A stretch of 64,000 nucleotides of DNA. Origin: Carya illinoinensis (Eukaryota; Streptophyta; Magnoliopsida; Fagales; Juglandaceae). The translations under genes were made by a program, and so were the position numbers. The notes below the pieces were generated by a model, which was not told the DNA's origin, searched no databases, and was given only the letters and a program-made list of their open reading frames with translations. Each line of letters begins with the position of its first letter. The first letter of the stretch is position 1. Location: positions 13,568,001-13,632,000 of the forward strand of contig NC_056765.1 of NCBI RefSeq assembly GCF_018687715.1, read 5' to 3'. Positions 13,101 to 23,165 of this stretch are shown in pieces.

Positions 13101-16100
13101 GTTCTACAAAAATTTTATCAAGTTTTATCTCAATAACTATAACATCCTGGTGTTTCAAGCCACATATCAACATAATATGATGCATCAAAAATCATGCTCT
13201 ATGTTTAAACTTGAAAATAAATCTTCACAAATGATCCCGCTCAACTACTCCACCAAGATGCTCAAATTTCAATTTTTTTTTTTTATATATATATATGTGC
13301 ATGCACCCTCCACATTTCAAGCGATCATGAACTCCATCTTTCGACATCATCTTCAAAAATTCATATTAGTTTTCTTTGATGATATTTTGATCTATAGTCC
13401 GGACTGGGATCAACATTTAGTGCATGTAAGGCAGACTTTTGAAATACTGAGGCAACACAGATTTTTTGTTAAAGCTAGCAAATGTGCATTCGGGCAGCAA
13501 GAATTGGAGTACTTGGGGCACATCATCACCAACCAAGGCGTGAAGGTGGATGAACAAAAAATTTCTGCTATGATAGCTTGGCCTCAACCTACTAACATTT
13601 TGGAACTACGTGGGTTTTTAGGCTTGACAGGTTATTACCGAAAGTTCGTCAAAGACTACGGCATTATAGCGCAGCCTCTCACCAACCTTCTCAAAAAAGG
13701 CCAGTTCAGATGGAATGAAGAAGCTGAGAACGCTTTCCATGCTCTCAAACAGGCCATGACGACCACACCGATATTAGCTATGCCAAACTTCAATCATGTT
13801 TTCACTATCAAAACAGATGCGTCTGGAGAAGGAATTGGAGTGGTCCTATCACAACAAGGCAAACCAGTGGCATACATGAGTCGAGCCCTCAGAATGACAA
13901 AAAAACCATGCTCGACGTACGCTAAGGAGATGTTGGCTATCGTCGAAGCCATACGTACCTGGCGGCCTTATCTTCTCAGCCACAAATTCTATATTCAGAC
14001 CGATCAGCGCAGCCTCAAATATTTTCTAGAGCAATGAATCGCAACACCGGAGCAACAAAAATGGGTTGCTAAACTCCTGGGCTACGACTACGAAATTAAA
14101 TACAGACCAGGCCGTGAGAATTCCGCAGCAGATGCTCTCTCCTGAAAACAGGGCAGCCCCATTCTTCATGGAATTTCCTTTCCGCAAGTTAGCTTATGGG
14201 AGGAAATTAAAAAAGCTGCAGAAGAAGACCAATACATTCAGTCAAAGGGCTGTGCGGCCACTGAGCAACCGGGAGGATCATCTATGTGGCGTCAAGGACT
14301 GTTACTATACAAAGGAAGGGTCATCGTGCCGAACGATGCGTCCTTAAGGGCAAAACTGTTACACGAAATGCATGACACCAAGGTAGGGGGTCATTCGGGA
14401 ATCCTACGAACATTCAACAAGCTAAGACAACAGCTTTATTGGCCTGGGATGCATAACTCAGTGCAAGACTACATCAAAGGGTGCGAGGTATGCCAAAAAA
14501 TAAAAGCCGAAACATTGGCTCCAGCTGGGCTTCTTCAACCGCTGCCAATCCCATGCCAAGTGTGGGATGATATCACCTTAGACTTTATCGAGGGCCTCCC
14601 AGCGTCGCAAGGAAAGGACACCATCATGGTGGTTGTCGACAAACTTAGTAAGTCCGCTCATTTCCTTACTTTAAGTCACCCTTTTTACAGCAAAAATGGT
14701 AGCCGAAAAATTTGTTGAAGGCATCATCAAGCTTCACGGTATACCCAGATCAATTGTTAGTGATCAGGACCCAATCTTCATTAGTAACTTCTGGAAGGAA
14801 TTTTTTAAGCTATCGGGCACCAAATTACAGCTCAGCTCCGCTTACCACCCCCAGACGGATGGCCAGTCGGAAGTCGTCAATCGCTGCGTCGAACAATACC
14901 TCGGGTGTTTTGTTCATCAGTAGCCACGAAAATGGAGTGGCTATTTACCTTGGGCGGAATACTGGTATAATACGACATACCATATTTCAACGGGGATGAC
15001 TCCTTTCCAGGCGTTGTATGGGAGATTGCCACCTTCCATTCCAACGTATAAAGATGGACTCTCACCAGTACATGAAGTTGACCAGCAACTCATAACCCGA
15101 GATGAACTGCTTCGGCAACTGAAAGCCAATTTAGAACGATCAGTAAACAAAATGAAGCAAATGGCGGTAAGAAGCGCAGAGATATTTTGTTCGATATCAG
15201 CGAAAAGGTATTGTTGAAGTTACACCCATATCGCCAGCAAACAATCTTCAAACGGGTCCATAAGAAACTAGCCAGCCGTTTTTATGGTCCCTATCAGATC
15301 CTAGAGAAGATCGGGCTAGTTGCATACAAATTACAATTACCAGACGGGGCACACATTCACCCGGTATTTCACGTGTCACTACTCAAACGGTACCTAGATG
15401 ACGGGAGGAACGTTGAAAAGCCACAGACTGAGTTACCACCATTCACCGATGGAGGGGTGGTCTTATTAGAGCCACACACAATTTTAGACTACCGCTGGGT
15501 CAAGCAAGGACCTCACCTGGTTGAAGAATGCTTAGTGCAACGGAAGCACCTTCCAGCCGAAGAAGCAACATGGGAGCCAATAAAAACATTACGGGAGATG
15601 TTTCCAAATTTGGACCTTGAGGACAAGGATCCACTTGATGGGGGAGGTATTGTTAGGCCACGTCGTTCGGAGAGGGGCCATAAGCCAAATCCCAAATACT
15701 TGGGATAAGTGGGGACGTGAAGAACTAGTGCATGGACGTGATGAACCAGTGCATGCATGCAGTACGTGAAAAGCAGACATGGACTGGGTCTTGATAGGCG
15801 AGAGTTTTACGTGCGAATGGGTTTACGGCAGTTACGCATTTTACGTCATCTTTATTTCCGTTAGTGTTGTTCTGTTTTGAGCTCTGTTTTACGTGTGTTT
15901 ACGTGTTTGAGTTTCGGTTAGTTAGCTGCTAGTTTTTCCTTCATTTTCGGCATGAATGTAAATGGCTTTGCTTATTTAAAGCAGCCCAGAAATTGTCATG
16001 GTTTAATCAGAAAATTTCATTCAATTATTGCGGTTTATTTCTCATCCGAAGAGAAAGCTATTTTACATTAACATTATCTCAATTGTTGGGACCTATCAAT

Positions 16101-18219
16101 CAATAGGTGCCAAATGGCCTGGATGCCCAAATCTTAGACGATAAATCATCTCTGAATAATTAGATTTTATTTTCTTTAAGTAAAAAGGATGAGAAGGGGG
16201 AGTGATGCAGGCCCAATCATAGCAGAATTGTTCTTAGTTTGGAATGCTGGGGGAAATGTAAACATCTACCATTTGGGTGCAATAGGTGCTCTATGGTTCC
16301 TACTTTTTAGGCTGATAAGCAGTTTCCTTGTTTAAGTCAATTTGAAGTCTTTATTTCAAATGAGCTCCTTAAAAAAAAGAGGTAATTAGCGTCAATTTCT
16401 GTCAAAGGTCAAAGAAAGACGTTGTAACTTATTAGAAGTCATTTATGAGTTTACGTCTTACCAAGACATTTTATTATTTTGAGTCTTTTATTTATTATCA
16501 GCATTGCAATCTTGAAAGACAATAGCCACAAATTTTGTTAGGATTTTGTCATAGAGTTTTATTTTATTTGATGTGTGGAAATTGTATGCCTATAAAAAGG
16601 CAACTCTAGGGTCATTTTAAGTGTGTTGAAAATACTCTTTGAAAGAGTTTTTCTCTATATCCTATTATCTTAGAGTGAGATGTTTAAGATCTACAGAAGA
16701 GGTATCCGTGTTTGTCTATATCGTTGCATTCATAGCATCGGATTTGGTCTGCACGCTGCATCAGGGAGATTTGAGGCTAGTACCCTCTATCAGGACATGA
16801 CCATAGTAGCATTCACAAGAATAGTTTAGATAGTGAGGAGCTGTGGGTGCTCCCTCAAGATAGACTTGAGCCATGGCTTTAACCAAACCCCACCTAACTT
16901 ATGACCTCTTATCCACCAAGCCACAAGGGAGTAAGCATTAGGGAGGTAACGGTCAATTCAATTTAATTTTTCTTCTCTTCTCCTAACCCTTGTCCCAACA
17001 TCTCCAAGATTGATACTTCACCATTTCACAAATTCCATACTACAGATATATGCTTCATAGCACACCGATAAAATAAAACCACTATCACTGCATCCAAATT
17101 TGCGAAGGGGATAAAGTCATCAAACCAATAGATATCTTTCCACATTATGATTGACAATATTTTCTTATTGGCACTAGGTGTCCGGGAATAGCATCCTGAT
17201 TAGTCCCAGGACTGCTTAGGCCCATGGTAAGGAGTTTTCCGCAAGTGTACCTTGGTAATTCAAGGAAAAAATCCTCCAGTCTGATGGCTCATAGAAATTG
17301 TTTGCACCCAAGGGGATTTGAACCTTAGACTTGGGAGAAGCATACCCCCAAGCCCAAGCCTTTACCACTTGAGCCAACACCTAGGGGTTAGTGACCATAT
17401 ATCTCACATGAAGCATCATAACTCCTATGGTACTCTCCTATAAGGCTTCCAACGCATAGCAATCCGGCTGTGTAGAAAGAAAAGGCTTTCTACCAAAACT
17501 TTAGGAGCACTTTACTTCTTCACACTGAAATTTCTAACGTCTTGGTTCTGCTTGGTCACTGAGATTTTTCAGATAAAAATTTTGAATTTTAAGATTAAAT
17601 ATTAAAATATTATATTTTATTACTATTATTTTATTGAGATTTGAAAAAGTTAAGAAAAAGTTAAATTGTTTATTATATTTTGTATGGAGATTCGAAAAAG
17701 TTGTAATGATGAGATGAGAATTTTATGTGGCCAAACAGTACTTAAGTGCATCTCAACCGACGCCTTCTATTCTAAACATTTCAATCAAACTGCTAAGATC
17801 ACTGCACATAAGACTGTCTAAAACTGGAGTCGGATTGATTACAAACCCAAATTGGGGCTCATGTTCTAAATTGCGGGATCAAAGTTATTCATCCAAAGTT
17901 TTGTGTCAGTTTCCAAATCCAAAATTCAACAAATATTTCCATATCGAGAAATCTTAGTAAAGGAAATCATTATAACATAATAAGATTAAAGGAAGTGTAA
18001 ATACCTGAAAGCAGTGACGGAAGGAAAGTCACTGGTGGTAGCCATGATACAAAGCGCCCCAACCGCAAAGAGAAACTGGGAAATACGCAAGCCCAGCCCA
18101 CCGGGTGTGCCGGGCATTCCAGAATAGTCCTTCATCCTCACCCTCGGTGGGTTCCCACCACCGCCGTCTGTCGTTGGAAGATCTTCCACTGGGTGAACCG
18201 TCGCATGGCTCACGTTCAT
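1131..18219 (-). CDS. CASPL5: CASP-like protein, CASPL5 group (three exons, giant intron 1)
   Basis: Small four-pass membrane protein of the Casparian-strip membrane domain protein-like family; related proteins form plasma-membrane scaffolds. Coding exons on the minus strand: 18219-18005, 2355-2223 and 1322-1131. Intron 1 runs 18004-2356 and intron 2 runs 2222-1323; both are GT-AG and the joins keep frame (215+133+192 nt, 179 codons plus TAA). The N-terminus carries [20 protein letters not shown] and then [18 protein letters not shown], typical of CASPL5. Hydrophobic segments lie near residues 43-62, 73-95, 107-136 and 155-175. Conserved pieces include [30 protein letters not shown] and the LNFWSLASR end. 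I chose the ATG at 18219 because it starts the conserved MNVSH; the in-frame codon upstream at 18231 is TTG. Intron 1, about 15.6 kb, holds nested retrotransposons, so expression depends on splicing across them. Which CASPL5 subgroup is not settled. Confidence 0.9.
2577..3015 (+). repeat. 5' LTR of the chromovirus
   Basis: 439-bp direct repeat of 15651-16098, starting TG and ending CA. It differs from the 3' LTR by scattered substitutions and two small indels: one about 12 bp longer here near 2787, one about 20 bp shorter here near 2650. This suggests a moderately old insertion. Confidence 0.9.
3016..3030 (+). other. Primer-binding site of the chromovirus
   Basis: TTGGCCTCAGAGCCA directly follows the left LTR. 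It resembles the TGGTATCAGAGC site complementary to initiator Met-tRNA used by most plant chromoviruses, with two mismatches near its 5' end. Confidence 0.65.
3040..5075 (+). pseudogene. Chromovirus gag, protease and N-terminal half of reverse transcriptase
   Basis: The frame opens at an ATG at 3040 with a coiled-coil-like segment ([18 protein letters not shown]). It shifts frame near 3200-3240, then has a TGA at 3413-3415 where related gag proteins keep a tryptophan pair. From 3416 it stays open to the break: gag ([13 protein letters not shown] then [13 protein letters not shown]), a zinc knuckle [14 protein letters not shown] near 3893, the protease motif [12 protein letters not shown] near 4134, and reverse transcriptase from about 4690 ([41 protein letters not shown]). 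The RT breaks off after GLCNA at 5075, where the nested element begins; it resumes at 13307. Degraded and non-functional. Confidence 0.88.
5071..5075 (+). repeat. Five-base direct repeat flanking the nested element (partner 13302-13306)
   Basis: TGCAC precedes 5076 and recurs at 13302-13306, where the interrupted RT resumes. Removing 5076-13306 rejoins the conserved NA-PSTFQA stretch in frame. It can be read as a 5-bp gypsy target-site duplication. Because the right end is not an LTR end, it could instead be microhomology used in end-joining. Confidence 0.75.
5076..7691 (+). repeat. Forward LTR of the Athila-like element
   Basis: A 2616-bp LTR from TGATTGAGC to GAGTGAGTCA. Its reverse complement lies at 9851-12464 with few differences. 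It holds a 24-bp tandem repeat (AAGTTAGGCATGAAG plus nine bases) at 6297-6359, present two and a half times, and mirrored at about 11181-11243. Open frames on its minus strand are mirrored on the plus strand of the other arm and look like chance frames in low-complexity DNA. Confidence 0.9.
7698..7715 (+). other. Primer-binding site of the Athila-like element
   Basis: TGGCGCCGTTGCCGGGGA sits six bases after the forward LTR. This is the classic Athila-type site complementary to the 3' end of tRNA-Asp. Its first three bases, TGG, pair with the tRNA CCA end. Confidence 0.9.
7838..9841 (+). pseudogene. Athila-like gag, cut at the start of protease
   Basis: One frame from the ATG at 7838, interrupted by TAG at 8324-8326 and TAG at 8468-8470. 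Athila-type gag features are [37 protein letters not shown] (after the first stop) and [20 protein letters not shown] zinc knuckle [14 protein letters not shown] lies near 8790. A proline/glutamine-rich stretch covers about 8990-9120, and a basic and acidic linker covers 9440-9600. The frame ends at [14 protein letters not shown], which in this family leads into the protease. The last codons before the TGA come from the inverted arm, so this is a truncation, not a natural end. Both stops fit single-base changes from sense codons (AAG and TGG). Confidence 0.85.
9842..9850 (-). other. Inverted copy of the LTR-PBS linker plus the first PBS bases
   Basis: CCAAAAACT here is the reverse complement of AGTTTTTGG at 7692-7700, the six-base linker after the forward LTR plus the TGG that opens the primer-binding site. 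Homology stops exactly there and gag sequence follows. The inverted LTR is therefore not joined to gag by its terminus but three bases into the PBS. Confidence 0.85.
9851..12464 (-). repeat. Inverted LTR of the Athila-like element
   Basis: A 2614-bp reverse complement of 5076-7691. Sparse differences are seen: four in the outermost 120 bases, few elsewhere. On the minus strand it is preceded by a polypurine tract, so it derives from a 3' LTR context, yet it is followed by a 5'-type LTR-PBS junction. Confidence 0.9.
12465..13301 (-). other. Inverted 3' internal region and polypurine tract of the Athila-like element
   Basis: On the minus strand the last bases before the LTR read TAGTTGGGGGTG, a polypurine tract. 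The rest is non-coding Athila-type 3' sequence with a long pyrimidine run at about 12915-12990 and a T/TA run at 13272-13296 just before the right boundary. No env-like or pol frame is recognisable. Confidence 0.6.
13307..15708 (+). pseudogene. Chromovirus RT C-terminal half, RNase H, integrase and chromodomain
   Basis: Continues the interrupted RT at [14 protein letters not shown], followed by the catalytic [11 protein letters not shown] near 13360 and [12 protein letters not shown]. RNase H begins near 13810 ([16 protein letters not shown]) and is cut by TGA at 14035 and at 14143. Both sit where CGA arginine codons are usual. Integrase follows: the H-H/C-C zinc domain ends [10 protein letters not shown] near 14490, then [13 protein letters not shown], a frameshift near 14690, then [13 protein letters not shown] and [19 protein letters not shown] lies at 14921 and a further frameshift near 15170. 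The C-terminus has a chromodomain-like block ([18 protein letters not shown]). The frame ends inside the 3' LTR at 15708. Confidence 0.88.
15651..16098 (+). repeat. 3' LTR of the chromovirus
   Basis: 448-bp direct copy of 2577-3015, preceded by the purine-rich tract GATGGGGGAGGTAT. The pol frame reads into its first 58 bases. Confidence 0.9.
16099..17000 (+). mobile_element. Probable remnant of an LTR retrotransposon 3' end
   Basis: A purine tract (GAGAAGGGGGAG, ending at 16202) is followed by TGATGCAGGCCC, the layout of a polypurine tract and LTR start. A promoter-like CCTATAAAAAGGC lies near 16590. No partner LTR or coding region is present and the right end is undefined, so the extent is approximate. 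The chromovirus may have inserted into this older element. Confidence 0.4.
17165..17395 (-). mobile_element. tRNA-derived SINE, copy 1
   Basis: Read on the minus strand it begins CCCCTAGGTGTTGGCTCAAG and carries a pol III A box (TGGCTCAAGTGGTAA) and B box (GGTTCAAATCC) about 40 bases apart. It ends in GTGCCAATAAGAAAAT. It shares its body and tail with the copies at 30317 and 32975. It lies in intron 1 of CASPL5. Confidence 0.75.
17562..17737 (+). repeat. AT-rich MITE-like repeat (GTTTGGAT family)
   Basis: One of several copies here of an AT-rich module. It has a GATGAGATGA motif near one end, AATTGTTTATTATATTTT in the middle and AAAAAGTTGTAATGATGAGA near the end. Confidence 0.5.
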
Positions 18220-19734
18220 CTCCTCCCCCAAAAAATATCAGAAGAAAAACTTACATGCAATCTTAGTTCATAGCTGTAGCAGATCGCAAGTATCCAAACA
18301 GAACTTCAAGATCCAATCCAACCGAACCGTGTAGACACTGCGAGAAAAGAAAAACGAGCAAAAGAAAATAAAATTTTAAGCCGAAAACAATTTATCAAGA
18401 AAACAACCATAAGAACCAATAGTATCCCACATTTCAAAAATTCCTAATCTTATCTTTTTACTCATCAAAGAGTGGACGACGCTACGGTTCCGATCGAGAA
18501 AAAACAAAAGGTCAAATAAACAAAACCTTCTTAAATCGCGGAGAAAATTGGTTTCTCGTATGGAATAAGATAGGATTCTGGGTGCGAACCTCAGATCCAG
18601 GTGGTGGTTGTCGTTGATGATGATACTACGAGTATGACAGAAGAAATTGGTTTTTATGAGGTAACATAGCAAAGTGGTCAACTGGTTTCATGTTTGTACT
18701 GTGTACACTGTTTCCGTTTGTTCGTTGTTCTATAAAAATTGTGTACTTGCTGCATTTGTGGATTTTATTTTATTTTATTTTAATAATGCTAGTTAGTCCA
18801 TTATTTTCAACTCTTCAAAGTTGACGTCAGTATATTTAATGTTTTTTTTTAATAAAAAATGGTTAAAACTGTTAGCACGAATGCATTTGAATATTTTTTA
18901 ATATTAAAAAAATATATACAAAATAATAATGTTATAGTTATAAATATCCTACAATTATTTAAAAAAAAAGTAAAATTTATTATTAAAAAATTATTTTTTT
19001 ACATCAATCTCGTATTTATTTATTTTTATAATTATAATTATCATTTTTCTTAAAAAAAAAAAAAAAACAGTTACAATTAGTTAGTTTCTGTACGTTAAAA
19101 AAATGTTTAAAAAACATGTAGGATTGCACTGGGGGCTCACCGAGCGGTAAGAGCTGGCGGTACACTGGAAAGATAATGTTTTTTACTCTTTTTTGCAATG
19201 ATGGTAAAATGACTTCCCATTTCTTCGCTTGAGATATTTACAGGGGAGTAATGTTTAAAGTGTATCACCCCCGTACATTTTATTAAAAAGTAACGGATTC
19301 TATTAGTAAAAGGTAATTTTTTATTTTATTTTATTTTATTTATATAGATTCTAGATTTATTTATTTATTTAGATATATAATATTCATATATGTGCAAACC
19401 ATAGAATACAAGTGACTTGAAATAGGGAAAATTAAAGATGGAAATGGCACCTTCCTGCAAGAAGATTTAACTTATAAAACTGTTTTCACGACTTGTCTCA
19501 AAAGTCTATTTTCTATTTCAAAACTGAGGGTGTTTGAAACTTTATTTCAATACGATAAGTGTTATAGTTATAAATAGATTTTATAAAATTAAATTTATAA
19601 ATTCACGTGACTATAATCAAAATATATTAATTTATAAATTTATTTTTATAAAGTTATTTTGTAACTAAACATTTCTCTTTTAGTACTTAAGAACAAAGTA
19701 TTTCATAAGATACGAAGAGGGAGCTGACTAGATG
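18220..19734. other. Upstream region of CASPL5 and AT-rich intergenic DNA
   Basis: The first few hundred bases above 18219 should contain the CASPL5 promoter and 5' leader. I see no convincing TATA box or second gene. From about 18760 the DNA is very AT-rich, with long A and T runs. Confidence 0.4.
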
Positions 19735-22500
19735 TCACCATTCCAGGACTTAATGGAACTTCTTCTTCCCAAACTTACAGGCAACTGTTTGTGAAAAGGT
19801 ATGCGACCGTGCCCTCAAGTTTTCTCATAAAGGAATATCTCTAGAGGCCATCAATGAAACTCATGTCATTACTCTCATCCCAGAGCTCAAGGGTCCTATC
19901 AAGTTAAATGATTTCATGACTATTAAGTCTTTATAATGTTGTCTACAAGATTATATCAAAAATTTAAGCCAATATGCTCAAAATGCGTCAAATCATTTCT
20001 CTAAATCAAAGTGATTTCATTCCGAGTAGTCTTATCACTGACAATACTCTTGCTACATACAAAATACCACATACGAAATAATTCATACTATAAACTCTGG
20101 TTATGTGGAAAAGAAGGTTATATGGCAGTGAGATTTAGACGTAAAGCTTATGATAGGGTAGAATGAGATTTTTTTAAGATAGACAAGATGGTTAAGATGA
20201 GTTTCAGTACAAAATAGATAACTCTAATTATGGAGTGTGTTTTATCTGTGTCCTACTCTATGTTAGTTAATGGTGAACCACAACAACCTTTCCAACCTTG
20301 TGGTGGACTTTGCCAAGTTGATCCCCTTTCTCCTATTTGTTCATACTTTGTTCTAAGTTGCTAAGATGTCTTATTACACATGCTAATCTGAGTGGTGCCA
20401 TTTGTGGTGTGCCAATTGCAAGAGGATTGCTTGAGCGTCTCAATATTTTAGTTGATGATAGTTTGCATTTCATTAAAGCAAATCCTTTGGTGTGGTGTAC
20501 ATTGCAAGGAACTCTAGACATTTATGAGAGGGATCTTTGACAGAAATAGAATCGAGACAAAACTTCAATTCACTTCAGCTGAAACACAAGCAGGGAGATA
20601 AGGAAAAAGTTAATAAACTTTTCACAGGTCAGATCTACAGGTTGTTTTGAGAAATATCTTGGACTTCCTTAAATGGATGGAAGAGCTAGAATTAAAAGTT
20701 TTAAAGGGATTACGGATAGGATTTTGGAAGTAACATGTTGTTTGGAAACCCAAGTTCTTGTCTCATGCCAGGAAATAAATTCTTCTTAAAGCTACTATTC
20801 AAGCAATACCAATTTATTGTATAGGCATTTTTCGACTACCTAAAGCACTATGTTCTCAAATAAATAGAATGATGCAAAGAATTTTTGGGGGCCACAAGGA
20901 AAATGAAACCGGAATGCATTGGTTGAATGACAAAAAAGGGAAGGGCAAAGAAGCAAGAGGATCTTGGTTCAACACAAGACTTTGGTGGCAAACCAACTTT
21001 GGATAGTGCTGCAGACTCCAAACTCTCTATCATTTGATTCCTCAATGCCAAATATTTTCCTCGTAACTCTTTACAAGATGCTATATTGCTTAAGAATGCT
21101 TCATATGCATGGAGAAACATTTTTTCAGCCCAAGATCTTTTCTATGAAGGACTTTGGTGGAAAGTGGGCAATGGAAAGAATATATGCATGTGGAAAGATA
21201 AATGAATACCACAGCCTAGTACCTTTGCAGTACAATCTCAATTTAAGATCCTGGATGAGGATGCAAAATTGGAGGAATTGGTTGACCAAAACTCGAAGGA
21301 ATGGAAGAAAGACCTAGTAAAGAAGATTTTCAATACAGAGGAAGTTGGAGTCATTTTGAATCTTTCTCTCAGCCCTTTAAATAGTGAAGATAAATTAGTG
21401 TGGAGATGCATAACAAATGGTAGATGTTCTTTCAAAAGTGCATACCATCTGCAGCAGGAGATATACAATGGGACAAGTTGTGTTCCTCTCAGGGTGGGGA
21501 TGAGACGTTTTGCAACTCAAATGTTTCGCCAGTAATCAATAATTTTATGTGGCAAGCATGTTGTAATATTCTACCAACTCGAGCAAACCTTAAGAAAGGA
21601 ATATGCTATGCAAGAATCATTATGTCCAATACGGGAGCTAGATTAGAAAATTACAGAACATTTTTTCTATGGGAATGCCCTTCAGCAAAGGATGCTTGGG
21701 GCATTTGTAGTAAGCAGACTCAAAATTGCAGTCTCGAAGATCTCAGCTTTCTGGATATTTTCATGACCTTGTCTGTTAAGTTAGAGGCTGAGGTGGAACA
21801 GATGATTGTTATAGCGAGAGATTTATGATTAGGAAGGAACAACTAACTAGGTCATCCAGGAAAACACTTTCCATCATCCCTCCCAACTAGCTTTAGCACA
21901 AGGATCTCTGAAAGAATTTCAGGAACTAAAGCAGCAAGTAGCAAGAGAAAAGGTAGTTCAATAGGAAGGCTCACAACAATGGCAGCCACTAGAAGCAAGT
22001 GTTGTCAAAGCAAATGGGGATATAATTTTGGATACGAAAACAAAGAAAATGGGCATTGGCATTATTCTTAGAGATGAAAGGGGTAAAGTGCTAGCATCTA
22101 GATAGCTACCAAGAAAAGCTTGTCCAACATCACAAGCTGCTGAGACCTGGAGACATTATATGACGGTGCTCTTTTGTATGGAATTGGGATTCAGTTATAG
22201 TCATTGAGGGTGATGCAAAAAGTGGTGGAGGCTTATACAGATGGAAGTTGAAGGCTTCAACGATTATGATCATCTAATCCTAGATACCAGTCAATTTCTA
22301 TCTTGCATGCAGCACTAGAAAGTCAATTATGTAAAACATGATCAAAACCGCGTAGCTTGTAATCTAGCAAAGTCTGCTGTGGACTTAAGAGAGACATATG
22401 ATTCTGATTGAGATTGTCCGTGATTGTGTTCAAGCTCTTGTGATTGCTGAAACAATGTTAATTAATTAATGAAAGTCTTTTTGGTTTGTTTAAAAAAAAT
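19735..22500 (+). pseudogene. Decayed L1 LINE ORF2 (RT, zinc-binding region, RNase H) with poly-A end
   Basis: Fragments in order on the plus strand resemble the intact-order L1 at 45143-49292: RT start near 19740-19950 (ITLIPELKGP), a [12 protein letters not shown] stretch near 20260, GVPIARG near 20410 and a DDSLHFIKANPL catalytic-site relic near 20455. C-terminal RT follows from 20700. A NFMWQACCNILPTRANLKKG zinc-binding-type segment lies near 21540 and an RNase H relic (MGIGIILRDERGKVLAS) near 22050. It ends near 22490 in an A-rich run. Dozens of stops and frameshifts mark it as old. Confidence 0.75.
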
Positions 22501-22504
22501 ATGA

Positions 22505-23165
22505 CTTAACCCGGACAGACAATCGTCCATCTACACCTGTTCCAATTCAATCTCAGGAGCCAGCCTTGCAAGCTGATGTGCAGCCCCGTTTGCAACTCTG
22601 TTGATGTATTGAACTTTTCCAAGATTGAGCGGTACTCATAAGTTTCCTTAGATTCTCAATTTGCCCACCATAGCTACTCCAATTCTGACAGAGACATATT
22701 CCATAGCTTTTGCAGTTTCTAGATGATTAATATACGGGCTTTTTGAAGATACTGACACACGCACCTCCCCATTCTGGTCCTTGACAATAACTCCAGCCCC
22801 CATCTTATTAGCTTCTTAATCCAATGCATCATCCCAATTTACTTTGATAAAACCATGGCAAGGTTTAGACCATTTTGAATTATCCCTTAGTCCAGAGACC
22901 CTTCTTTGCATGGAGCTTATTCGAATGCTTGTAGCTTGGTGAAACTCATCCGGGCATTCTTTTGCTTCCCTAGTCACCTGACTTGGACTAGAAAATTTGC
23001 CATTTAAAACCCGTTCATTCCTCCTAAGCCATATTTTCCTCATAATAGTTGATATCAACTCCACCTCCTCAGCTTTTTTTACCATCAGCCTCTACCATAA
23101 CTCCATAAAATCTTCTATGCCTCTTGGCCACCTCTGAAGCACCCCATTCTTTTCTGCCCAAACAT
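22505..23165 (-). pseudogene. L1 LINE 3' fragment (zinc-binding tail and RNase H), opposite strand
   Basis: On the minus strand, 23085-22816 reads through IMRKIWLRRNERVLNGKF, the tail typical of the zinc-binding region. It then enters RNase H with FIKVNWDDALD. RNase H continues beyond a stop (GAGVIVKDQNGEVRVS near 22780) to VANGAAHQLARLAPE near 22560. It abuts the poly-A end of the plus-strand L1 copy. Truncated and inactive. Confidence 0.75.

Larger units (their letters stand above)
5076..13301 (+). mobile_element. Athila-like gypsy derivative with inverted LTRs, nested in the chromovirus RT
   Basis: An insertion of about 8.2 kb inside the chromovirus reverse transcriptase. Order: forward LTR (5076-7691), tRNA-Asp-type primer-binding site (7698-7715), gag (7838-9841), then an inverted LTR (9851-12464), then an inverted polypurine tract and inverted 3' internal sequence up to 13301. 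Protease, RT, RNase H and integrase are absent. The Athila assignment rests on the long LTRs, the primer site and the gag style. The left end is a normal LTR terminus (TGATTGAGC); the right end (GTGCA) lies in internal sequence. The arms are nearly identical, so the event is recent relative to most elements here. It cannot move by itself; an intact Athila elsewhere would be the source. Confidence 0.85.
2577..16098 (+). mobile_element. Ty3/gypsy chromovirus (Reina-like), split by a nested Athila-like element
   Basis: LTR retrotransposon in intron 1 of CASPL5, antisense to that gene. It has two direct LTRs of about 440 bp that begin TGTTAGG and end CCTATCA, a primer-binding site after the left LTR, and a purine-rich tract at 15637-15650 before the right LTR. 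The internal region encodes gag with a zinc knuckle, protease, reverse transcriptase, RNase H, integrase and a chromodomain-like C-terminus. The coding region is cut by a second element at 5076-13301 and carries several stops and frameshifts, so it is dead. Without the nested insert the element is about 5.3 kb. The five bases outside each LTR (AGTAT and ATCAA) do not match. Lineage assignment rests on the short LTRs and motif style and is tentative. Confidence 0.88.

Noticed and set aside
13069..13306. N-terminal part of a 322-codon frame that leads into the RT
   Set aside because: The first 80 codons are Athila 3' non-coding DNA read through by chance; only the part from 13307 is RT.
18217..18231. 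Upstream start MGEEMNVSH for CASPL5
   Set aside because: The codon at 18231 is TTG; the family starts at the ATG at 18219.
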